From the NCBI GenBank assembly GCA_905250885.1, contig CAJNOQ010001484.1:1-31058 (forward strand): a DNA stretch of 31,058 nt, read 5' to 3'. Positions 22,256-31,058 of the stretch are shown piece by piece. The position numbers and the translations under genes are program-made. The notes below the pieces were generated by a model. That model did not search any database, was not told where the DNA came from, and saw nothing but the letters and a program-made list of their open reading frames with translations. Position 1 is the stretch's first letter, and every line of letters starts with the position of its first letter. This DNA comes from Didymodactylos carnosus. Taxonomy: Eukaryota > Rotifera > Eurotatoria > Philodinida > Philodinidae.

Positions 22256-22409
22256 GGGAGAGCATTAATAAAAAAACGCTCAGTCCCACAATATCTACTG
22301 TAACAGAATTGCTCTAATTTAAGCTAGTGCAAAGAAATGAAACTCCAAGTTTTTACAAAAAAGACATCAATAACACACACAGGTAGGAAGAGAACAAGCC
22401 AATTTTCTT

Positions 22410-25400
22410 CTAATCAACAGTTTTAACAAAACTGCTTAGTTCACTATCTAAATTAAAGAAAATAAGTGTCAAATGAGAGATAATGGATATTCAGAATACT
22501 CACCGTTGTATAAATTTGGTGAATCTGCTATGTCTGATGATAACTGATGGATGATGGGCTCAGAAGTTGAGAGTTGTTCGACTGATGCTGGGCTTTCGGT
22601 TCCGCCGTTTTCTTCGTGAACAATGGAAGTGAAAGATGAGGAATTATCATTGCTATTCGCAATAACATTCGTTTCATTAGAATCGTTTGTTGCGGCTGTT
22701 GTTTTTGCAACTGTTGGTTGCGATGGTAATGACGATTCTAGAATGCAACAGAAACAGTAGAACTGGCTCTTCGAGGTATCATCTATTCACCGATCAGAAT
22801 GGATAAGGGTGATGATTTTCCCATCCTACAAACTATTTCGAACTGTGCCAAAATTTTCGTCTTCTTTTATCATTCAGAGTGCGCCGAAAACTTTTGTTCG
22901 ATCTACTAACAGTGTCTGACAATGTTTGAATTCTTCTACCGCGCACGACAACAATCGGAAGCTTCGCATTTACGAAGAGAATAGAGTGAAACATATCTCA
23001 ACTGCAAGGTTCACATTGAGGCACAGTTCTAATTTTGGACCTTGTCAATTTCTGTGAGAAATTTCTAAAAGATATCTAAAAAACTCAGTGACTGAACAAT
23101 TGTTAAATCTCATTCATATACGGAAGCTGTCTCTTTAAAATATTCGGAAAAATCGACAACTCTGGGGGTCGTAAAAGTTAAGTCTAATTTTAAGACCGAC
23201 GTAAGTCTGGGACTTGACCGTATCACGAAAAAGGCTTAAGTTGGTGATTTGTTTACTTTTTAAAAGTCGTTGACAACAGTGACAAACTTCAAACCTGCAA
23301 AATAACGAAATATTTATTCTCTAATCCTTAGAATGTCGTTTTCGTCGAATCGTGTCCTTAAATGCCTGATCTATTCAAAAAATGCGTCAATGACTGAAGT
23401 CCGACTTACGTTTTCGATCTTAACTTTAAGACTACATTTCGCATTACTTAAGTCATACTTTGACTTAAGTTTTTTTGTGATACGATACTATAAGATTATA
23501 AAAATCTTATAAGAAACCATAAAACTAAAATCTTACCCAAATCTTATTCAATTCTTATATTATGAATTATAAGAATCGTATAATTACAGTATGCATTTCT
23601 CTCGACTGGAACATATAAGATTTCCATAAGGTTTCTATAAGATCCTTATCTGATTTCCCCCTGATTTGTTAACTCACCAGATGTAGATAAACCTGCTGTT
23701 TGTTTACTTTCATCTTGCACGTGTCTATCGCTTCCATCGGTGTTACCATTATTAATACCAATAGATGTTGTTATAGGTGATGAGGATGATGCTTTTGTAA
23801 GGGTTTTAATTGTATTTTGTAATTCTCCACGTTCTTGTTGCAATGCCCGACTTAATTTTTCTAATTTATCCATTTTTGTTTCTAGTTGTCGTTTTTCTTT
23901 TTCAATTTGTTTTGTCTATGAAACAATAACAAAATAAATGAACACTTTCTTTTGAATAAAATCATTCACTTACCTCATCGGCTGATTTTTTCTGATTTTG
24001 TTCAGCTATTTGCCAACGATGTTGAAAATCTGCACGTTCTTTTTCGAGTTTTTTAATCTTTTTTCCCATCTGCAAACAAGAAGAAAAATTTTGAATAACG
24101 ACTGTATGACTACTTGTTGCACGCTTACTTTCTCTATTTCAGTATGGCACGATGTTACCATTTGACTACTTTGTGTTATAGCATTTTGAAATTCTTGATA
24201 CCGTTCTGAATAAATTGTTACTTGTTGTCTTAAACCTAATTCCGATCCTGCTAATTCTTCACATTTTTTAAATAAAACGAGACGTTCCGCTTCCGAAACT
24301 TGTCTCTCTTGTTTGATCAATTCTGTTCGTTCTGTTAATAATAAACGCATTTGTTCTAAACTAGCTTCAGTCAAACGTAATTCTAATTCTTTTTGTTTTA
24401 ATGCCGCTTCAACTTCCTACCAATGCAAGAAAAACCATCTTCATTTAATGTTAGACAAGGGTATGAAGTTCTCTTACTTTTTCACGCAAATCATAATCTT
24501 TAACGACAACTGCTAATTGTTCAGATAACTGAACATTTTGTTCTCGTAAACTACTACTTTTCTCGCTGTAATTACTCAACTGAGCGGCAATTTCATCGAT
24601 TGTTGTCTACAGAATAAACATGCCAGTGTAGAAACAGAGTTCTTCCGAGAACAGCTAAACTTACTTGAAATTTCGTTGCTAATTCTTTTCGTTTACCTTC
24701 ATCATCACGCTGACGTTGCATGCTTTCATCCTATACATAAAAGTAACAGTTTTTTTATGGAGTCAGTTTCTTCGTTTATTAACTTACGCGAATTTGTTGA
24801 TTATGACGATGTAATTCACGACATAAACTTTCTAATTTCGCTTTAGCTGCTGTTATACGACCATTCTCTAATAATGTTTGATCCCGTTCACGCATTATCT
24901 ATTTTAGACAAAATGAGAATGTTTAGTTACAGAACTCATGCGATTTTAGTAAAACAGAAATTTGTATATTTTTTATTTGACTAGAAACATGAAGGTTGGA
25001 GATTGCTAGGAAATTGCAAAAGTAGCACTTAAGTCTTTTCAATTCGTTGAAAAGTACGAGTGAAATGTTTTTGTGTTTCCCTACCACTGTTGAACGTTTT
25101 TCTAATTCGTTCACTTTGGCACATGCTACACGATATTGTTCTTGAAATTCAGCTAATTTAATACACAAGGACATTAAATTCTTTTGTGGATCCAAATCCG
25201 GTAAATTTTTCATTATATTTTCTGAAATAAGAAAAAAAGCTATTAAAAGCTAACTGTACATTTTCTTACAGCAACTTACTCGCTGCCTTTTCTATACGTC
25301 GTTTAGTCTCAGCTTCACATGGATTAGTTGTCGGTATTGCTGACGATGCCGTTGTGGTTGCTACTGTTACTGTTTTTCCATTTGCTGAATTCGGTTTATT

Positions 25401-25805
25401 ATCGTCTGCTGTCAGTTTTTTATTTGCTAAAGAACAAGATCATAGGTATCGTTAGATCTCTTTTTATCTGAGTTGACAAGTAAACAATTTACCAAATGTT
25501 TCTAATTTTTTCGCTAATTTCGCTCCGATGGGTGTTTGAATATTACGAGTTTTTTCCGGTTTCTGTTCAACAGCAACAATATTATCAATTATATCGCTGA
25601 CTTCTGATACCGGTGTTGTCGTTCGATCATCAGATGTTTGATTGATTGTAGCGATAATTTGAGACAATTGTTCGTCTGATGATATTTCATCTGATTCAAA
25701 TAATAAATCATTATCATTGGATTTATCATCAGAGATAACATTTGTAGAATTTGGTTCGATTTCCTTTACAACAGATAAGGAGTTTTGTTCAGTCTGTAAG
25801 GCCAT
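22410..25805 (-). CDS. TXLN: Taxilin
   Basis: Eleven exons: 25493-25805, 25280-25426, 25085-25221, 24788-24898, 24665-24730, 24478-24606, 24129-24416, 23974-24069, 23678-23915, 22504-22737 and 22410-22447. Every junction is phase-consistent, giving 598 residues; vertebrate taxilins are about 530-690. The N-terminus (1-150) is acidic and Ser/Thr-rich. The core (about 155-455) is a continuous coiled coil with family blocks: KLESLCRELHRHN, FQTTIDEIAAQLS, NVQLSEQLAVVVKDYDLREK, LRLTEASLEQMRLLLTERTE, ELGLRQQVTIYSERYQEFQ, KKIKKLEKERADFQHRW and KLEKLSRALQQER. The tail is low complexity. Taxilins bind syntaxins and function in vesicle traffic; some also associate with the nascent-polypeptide complex. 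The paralogue cannot be assigned; a single ancestral-type taxilin is likely. The last exon (12 codons) rests on a GTGAGT donor and TTTAG acceptor; reading through instead would end at a TGA about 11 codons on. A splice acceptor lies 25 bases before the ATG. Confidence 0.95.
23219..23484. mobile_element. MITE with CGTATCAC termini and TTAAGT-rich arms
   Basis: About 266 bp. The left end reads CGTATCACGAAAAAGGCTTAAG and the right end is its near complement, CTTAAGTTTTTTTGTGATACG. CTTAAGT/ACTTAAG motifs and a related TAAGACCGACGTAAGTC block lie in and beside it. The style, TTAAGT-rich arms with GTGAxAC ends, resembles the larger element at 28226-30142. Confidence 0.68.
23490..23650. repeat. ATAAGATCTTAT palindromic repeat
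   Basis: TATAAGATT, ATCTTATAAGAAACC, AAGGTTTCTATAAGATC and similar pieces recur in both orientations and would fold into a hairpin. It abuts the neighbouring inverted-repeat element in the same intron. It may be a second small element or part of a composite. Confidence 0.5.
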
Positions 25806-25832
25806 AATGAAGTAAAATGTTGTACTGGATCT

Positions 25833-26960
25833 GAAATGTAAACTAAACCTTTTTTAACTAATATTCTGTTTATCGCATCAAAGTGAGTTTTCTTTTAATC
25901 TGAATTTTCGCTTCGATTAAAGCAGCGAAGTTCGGATAATTAAACAATTTCAACTATAATTTTTGTTTTGCCTGCTATACGACTACTTTACACTTCATTC
26001 ATTAAGTGACTTGTTAAATCGATAACTTCGATTGAAGAATCTCTTCAGAGTGCGGTAGGTGATAAAAAAATAAGTTAATAAAGGAAAATTCGTCTGATCT
26101 TCAAGAAACAAGTGACTACTTCTATCATGATAAGAAATCCTCTAGTGAATGTACTTGGGCCCAAGTACTTTGTTTATTGTAACGAAGCCGGTACTTGTCT
26201 CTTTTCACAGGTAAATGTACTTGCAGATACTTGCTTCACTTGACAACCGCTTGTCAAGTAAAACTGCAAGTGCTTTCACAAAGTACTTCATAGTAATAAA
26301 ACCAAGTATTGCAATGTTGGAAAAGTACATGTAAAAGTTCATGACAAGTGGTTTCGAAAATACTTGCCAATTTTTTAGTGTTTATCAAGCAATCAAGCAC
26401 ACCCACTAGAGTACTATCTTACTGGCTGCAGAAGAAATCAAGTTGAAAACATCATGATCACTGCTAATTGAAGTATAAAATTTAGCAACTCTGATAGAAA
26501 ATACAACAAAGAAACAAATGAGTCGTCAAACATTTAAGGGAAGCAGCACAAATATGAGTGTTGTATGCAATTTTTCAGTTCCTAAATCTTCCTACTATGT
26601 TGTGAACTTTCCAGCTGAAGAAAGCTTTATTAAGAACAGTAGCGTCATGGTAACTTTTTGCTGGTTTTTTCCTTTCCACAGAATACCAGTTAATCGAAAG
26701 AACTCCATTGAGAAATATATAAATGTCCTTGTTGAGAAGCAAAAACAATATAACACTCACTGTATTATATATTAACCTATATTGGTATTTATGATCATAC
26801 GAGCTTAGAGATATCACAAAAGTATTCTGTAAAACAAAACTTCGAGTAAACAGCACAAAGACATTTACCACAGGCATTTGCTGATGATATGTGGACGACA
26901 TCTCTGAGACGTTGGAGAACAATAAAGATCAGTTTCTAGTCGAATAAATTTAAGCATTAG
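25833..26960. other. Taxilin upstream region
   Basis: This is the probable taxilin promoter region. Apart from MITE copy 2, I see nothing definite. ORFs at 26518-26775 (+) and 26575-26922 (-) overlap on opposite strands, carry no domain and are treated as chance. Confidence 0.45.
26140..26411. mobile_element. TA-type MITE, copy 2 (CTCTAGTG termini)
   Basis: About 272 bp. It matches 5822-6122 through most of its length (CAAGTACTTTGTTTATT, TCTTTTCACAGGTAAATGTA, CTTCATAGTAATAAAACC and others), with a deletion near the right end. The ends read CTCTAGTGAATG and CCCACTAGAG. TA follows on the right; the left flank is TC, so one side of the duplication may have mutated. It lies upstream of the taxilin gene. 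Confidence 0.8.
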
Positions 26961-26964
26961 GATA

Positions 26965-29900
26965 TCACTGTCCCGAGATGTTACGGTAAATGTGTAACAA
27001 TATCATGCTAAAAGTGTAACAATGTTACGGCAAAAATCGGGTATAGTAAATCAGGGGTAGTGTTAGCACAACATGATCTTGTTACACATGTAGTATGACA
27101 CAAAATAAAACATGACATCACTATACTTTTACCGTGTCAACAATGTTACACATTATCCACGACGCTGCCACACTTTTATCTTGGCATGATCTCCAGGTTG
27201 ACATTTCTACACTTTTGGCGTGGTAGTGCCATACTTTTAACTTAACCGTTGGAAAGCTTCTTTGTTTTATTATGACTCATCGCTACTTGTTGCTGATTAA
27301 TCTAATGTTATGTTATTTACATTTTATTTTGTGTTTTTATGTCGACAGACATTATGAGCTTTTGTAGGGAATCAGTGTCATAAGATCCAAAAGTGGAAGA
27401 AAAAAGTGTCAAAAACTTCAAAACTTTTCAAATATTTTTTTGTCCGGCGTCATTTAGTAAAAAGGAAAAAAAACTTTTATTTTCATTCATTTTTCTGTTT
27501 AATTCAATTCTATCTTTTCAGCTGCTCGATAAGAAACTAACATCGAAAGCGGTGTAGTGAAAATCTGCTCGCTGTGGAACCGCTTTTGGCAGCTGCCAGC
27601 AGAGACAGAATCTGTCGACATCGCAACATTTGCGCAGCGCAATTGTAATCTAGTTTCTTGTGTGCTGTTGCGCGCGTTTTTTTTTCAGATTTATTAATGG
27701 AAGAACTATAGAATCTTTTTCTTCCTTTGCTGCTATTATTGTTTTAAAACTTGTCATCTTCGTTTTAAAAAACAAAATAAAATTAATCATTGTTTTCTTT
27801 ATTTTTGGATGTTATACTTACGCTGTTAATCTAGAAATTAATGAATGCGTAGAAGTCTGCCATACGAAAAATATACTGATGGCTAGGGATGCGATCCTGA
27901 TTGATTCCGCGTTAAGTATACAAAAGAGATTGGAAATCCAGTTAGAGCGACTGTATCTTAGATCAATTTTCTCTACTTTTAAGCTCTGGCAAACCCGTGG
28001 TTTCAGTGCACCAGCGACGATATCGTCTAGAACGTTTTAAAAAAAAGGAAGACACATTGAGGAACAAGTTAAGCTCGAAATTAAATAGGAGTTCGGAGAT
28101 ACTTGACAAGTCATTGTGTTTCCTACGCTGTTAAAGTTTACGATCGATCACCTTCCCATCGATCCTAAAAATACTATTCATAACACTAAAAGTGTACTAA
28201 TGCCACACTTTCCTACCAGGCATTAGGGGGGTGTTTCACAGAAATTCTTAAGTCATCGACTTAAGTCTACACTTAAGTCCATGTCTTATCTTAATTTGAG
28301 ACAAACTTAAGTTGACGAACTTAAAGTGTTGCACGACTTCAAACTTAAGTTTGTCTTAAAGTTAAGTGCACAACTTAGTCGCACGGTCTTAAGTTAAGTC
28401 CGTGCACTTAACTGGTGCATAGATGCATTGCAATCTGCTGTACTTTTTCCAAAAAGAATAGAGTTCGTGATAGTTTGGATATGGCAGGAGCGTATGAAAA
28501 ATGAAAAATATGGGAAAAAAATTGAAAAAACAAATAAATCGCTATGACTCATTTATAATATCAATCACATATCCATAGATAAATTGTATCTGAATAACCA
28601 GCGACTAAATGGTGCCTGAGTCAGGTGTTTCTTGTCAGGGGCGCCTGACAACAAACTGTTAATGAATATGTGAAAAATTTCTAAGCCAAAAGCACAACTT
28701 TCTTCCATTTTTGCATCCTTTAGTGCCTGATCCTGAGCGGATTTTGGAAAAAGGACGCTCAATGGTCATGATCTTTAGTACCTGGAGAATTGTTTCCCGT
28801 TTCTAGAAGTTCTCTACAACATTGTGTGCGCATTTTTCAAAAAATGTGACTAAACAAAAAAAGGAAAGAAAAAACTCCGATCAATCGCATAATGTCCGTC
28901 GACATAAAAACATGTTTTATTGCTATTGTAGCTATCCAGAGTCTATAGTTTCTCCAGAATTTAATTTTCTCTTAACCAGATGTTTTTTCGTACTCGAAGA
29001 TCATTCATTAAATGACTTTTCTCTGATGGCGGAGTCATTTCGTTGAACAAAACTCTTTTTAACAGAGTGATGTGTCGGTTTAAGGACCCACTCTGCAAAA
29101 AAATTTTCTACGGATTTGAACGAAACTTGTAAGAACTAAAGTTCATAATGTGAACAGATTATGATAAAAATGTTTGGCTATCATCTACGAACATTTCGGG
29201 TTGAAAGCCCAAAATTGTTAACTGTTGCAACCCAAACATCTGCAGTTTTCTCTGAAACAACGTCGAAATTGAAAAACCTGTTTTTCTTATATTGTCCAAT
29301 TTTGTTCAGGCTTTCACGAACAAAAATATCTCGATACGTAAAATTTGGAACAAATTTGAATTTCTGACAGTTCATGAAAGGAGAAGAAAAGTAGGTCATA
29401 TAAATTATATTTTGAGAGTACAACAAGAGGTCTTTTAGTGGAGTACATTTAAGCAAATTTGAGTGCATATTGAAAAATGATATTTAGTGTAACGTCACCT
29501 TTTTCAGACTTTTTGTAGTATAAGTTTAGAATTAATACCGAAAATGCTTTATAATGATGAAATATAGCTAATCAAGATTTTAGTATAAAGCGTCTTGTCG
29601 TTAAAAGTATCTTCATTTTTTCCTGCTTGTTGACACATGCTAGATACAATAAGACATTTTTGTGTCCAGGACACATTGGAGACATTTATAAAACACATTA
29701 ATGAAAACAATAACCCGTCATCAATAAATCGTCTGTCATGGTTTCCATAGGGTTTTGCCTGTCAAAAAGAATTCTTTCACGGCGTAATGCCCTTCTCAAC
29801 AACCACTGATTAACTAGCGCCATTAATTCTTTAATTTCTTTTCTTTTATTTATTTAAATATAAGTCTCAATAAAAACTAGTTAAAAAATGTTATTTGTTT

Positions 29901-30402
29901 GCTCTAATTCTTCAATTTTTATATCATATTATAAGCACAGTAAAAGTTGAGACAAACTTAAGACACCTACAGACTAGTCTTAACTTAAGCATGGACTTAA
30001 GTCTAACTTAAGTTAAGTCTATGACTTAAGAATTTTTGTGAAACACTCAAAATTAAGTCTAACTTAACTTAAGACAAAACGGAGACTTAAGTATGACTTA
30101 AGTCTAAGTCGAGGACTTAAGAATTTCTGTGAAACACCCCCCAGTCTTAGAAAGTGTGTTATCATAACACTAAAGGTGTAGCCACACTTTTATACAAGGA
30201 AAATGTCTGATATTCTCCAAGTTTTATCCAACCAATAGAAAAGTGATGTCACAGTTTAAGTGTTATTTTTGGCATCCCGAGTATGTCATTGTCACAGTAA
30301 AAGTGTATCATCATCGTCTTATTGGTAGTTGTATTCTGGACGATAATGACACGCTTTTACCGTGACTTTTTGATAGTTTTACCGTTATTTTTTTACAGTG
30401 TA
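26965..30402. mobile_element. Possible large composite element with ACGGTAAAAGTGT repeats
   Basis: The left flank (26965-27245) and right flank (28180-28225 plus 30143-30402) both carry many degenerate copies of a motif like ACGGTAAAAGTGTAAC, in both orientations. The outermost ends are CACTGT...TTACGGTAAA and its rough complement ending ACAGTG. This pattern suits subterminal repeats of one element, later split by the nested 28226-30142 insertion. The interior (27245-28180) holds a G+C-richer patch near 27535-27680 and a 126-codon ORF of unknown nature. No transposase motif was recognised. The boundaries are provisional. Confidence 0.4.
28226..30142. mobile_element. Nested 1.9-kb element with GGGGGGTGTTTCACAG termini
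   Basis: The ends are long inverted repeats, starting with six G's and then TGTTTCACAGAAATTCTTAAGTC, mirrored at the right end. The arms (about 190 bp each) are dense in CTTAAGT/ACTTAAG. The right arm contains a second, diverged terminal-like segment at about 30029-30050 (TTTTTGTGAAACACTC). The interior has only short ORFs (28565-28762, 28822-29046, 29161-29468) with no transposase features, so the element appears non-autonomous. It interrupts the ACGGTAAAAGTGT repeat region. Confidence 0.8.
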
Positions 30403-30500
30403 AGTGAGATGTTCAATTTTGTTTACGTTGATTAATCGCTTCCTGGTAGGTAGACTGAGATGAAAAAAATGTGTTTGTTCTGTGCACTTTGTCGTTTTTG

Positions 30501-30740
30501 AGCAAAACAAATTCATTGGATGAAAGATTTGAGTTTGAACAAAATTTCCTGTCTTATCACATCATCTCCTTCGGACAAACTACGATTACCGAGATATACG
30601 CTATTTTATACTATAAAGGACGCTGTTTTTGCGAATATCTCGGTAATCGTAGTTTGTCCGAAGAAGATGAGGAAAGGACATGAAATCCCATTTTAATTTT
30701 GTTTAAACTCAAAACTTTCATCCAATGAATTTGTGTTGCT
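30501..30740. mobile_element. 240-bp foldback MITE with a perfect 28-bp stem
   Basis: The outer ends AGCAAAACAAATTCATTGGA and TCCAATGAATTTGTGTTGCT are near reverse complements. The inner arms at 30570-30597 and 30635-30662 are perfect 28-bp complements around a 37-base loop. The region between outer and inner arms also pairs, with mismatches. The 70-codon ORF across it arises from the repeat and is not called. Confidence 0.82.
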
Positions 30741-30916
30741 GAGACTAATGAAGAGCAAAATTGCCACTGATTTTTAGTTCTTTAAAAAACTGAAGAAATT
30801 GAAAAATCTTTTATGAAAAGTTTTCACTTTTGGTCCACGTCAGAAAAATGAAAAATGTTTTCGAAGAAACCCTTAAAACTTCAGAGTATAGGTAATCAAC
30901 TATGATAATCACGAGT

Positions 30917-31058
30917 CAGCGGCGTATCCAGGGGGGAGGCAAATGGGCAATTGCCCATTTCATTTGGAGATTTGCCCATTGTAATTTTTATTAGTAAGTT
31001 TTTGCCCATTGAAATTTTACTTAGCAGATATACCCATGCGGTTTTTTTTTGTATAACC
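30917..31058. mobile_element. Probable transposon end, truncated by the window
   Basis: CAGCGGCGTATCCAGGGGGG resembles the terminal sequence of many animal DNA transposons. It is followed by four or so spaced TTGCCCATT units (about 30953, 30973, 31002 and a variant at 31030). The element continues past the right edge, so no second end or target duplication can be checked. Confidence 0.5.

Larger units (their letters stand above)
20802..22409. other. Convergent intergenic region
   Basis: This lies between the 3' ends of the glycosyltransferase (+) and taxilin (-) genes. It holds repeat B copy 2, repeat A copy 2 and an (AC)n(TA)n microsatellite. The 94-codon ORF at 22019-22303 is built from repeat A and the microsatellite and is rejected as a gene. 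Confidence 0.55.
22738..23677 (-). other. 940-bp taxilin intron with repeat insertions
   Basis: Nine of the ten taxilin introns are 56-186 bp; this one is 940 bp. It holds at least two inverted-repeat structures (23219-23484 and about 23490-23650). The rest has no coding potential. Confidence 0.75.

Noticed and set aside
22019..22303. 94-codon plus-strand ORF
   Set aside because: Made of repeat A and the (AC)n(TA)n microsatellite.
27660..28040. 126-codon plus-strand ORF
   Set aside because: The first half is hydrophobic low complexity from T-rich DNA; the second half is more protein-like but has no known domain, and the region lies inside a likely mobile element.
28565..29468. Several 65-95 codon ORFs inside the 1.9-kb element
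   Set aside because: No catalytic motif or DNA-binding domain; they overlap on both strands and cannot be a transposase.
1..31058. CRISPR array, tRNA or rRNA genes
   Set aside because: No regularly spaced identical direct repeats with unique spacers, and no cloverleaf or rRNA-like segment was found by eye; a covariance-model scan would be needed to exclude a tRNA fully.

Overview
The window is nuclear DNA of a small, intron-rich animal genome. It is strongly A+T-rich, and the genes are cut by many short introns (about 50-190 bp, GT..AG, phase-consistent). Two genes are clear metazoan orthologues: taxilin and GOLGA7/Erf4. Compact introns, many small inverted-repeat elements, a bacterial-style glycosyltransferase gene, and a 3' splice acceptor just upstream of every start codon suggest a bdelloid rotifer or a similar spiralian. 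That taxonomic call is inference, not proof.

Layout. 1-791 (-): the 5' end of a PDZ protein, RGS12-like, running off the left edge. 1943-2546 (-): a complete four-exon GOLGA7 homologue. 2547-7723: no convincing gene, but a terminal-inverted-repeat element (5822-6122), a 240-bp direct duplication (6731-6971 and 7326-7565) and a palindromic GAGCGTAC cluster near 3925-4290. 7724-15249 (-): seven ORF blocks join with exact phase agreement into one gene for an unrecognised protein of about 1872 residues. 17062-20801 (+): a two-exon type II membrane glycosyltransferase-like gene with a 2.8-kb intron. 22410-25805 (-): a complete eleven-exon taxilin gene. 25806-31058: gene-poor, mostly nested inverted-repeat elements.

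The genes are not an operon and share no obvious pathway. Loose themes are membrane traffic (taxilin binds syntaxins; GOLGA7 is the partner of a palmitoyltransferase) and the Golgi (glycosyltransferase). The long introns (1055, 940 and 2819 bp) each hold an inverted-repeat element, while most others are 50-190 bp. The main points for follow-up are the candidate spliced-leader acceptors, several apparently undescribed non-autonomous elements, the repeats bracketing the glycosyltransferase gene, and the unrecognised giant protein with three TQT motifs. All exon models were made by eye from splice signals and phase, with no transcript evidence.
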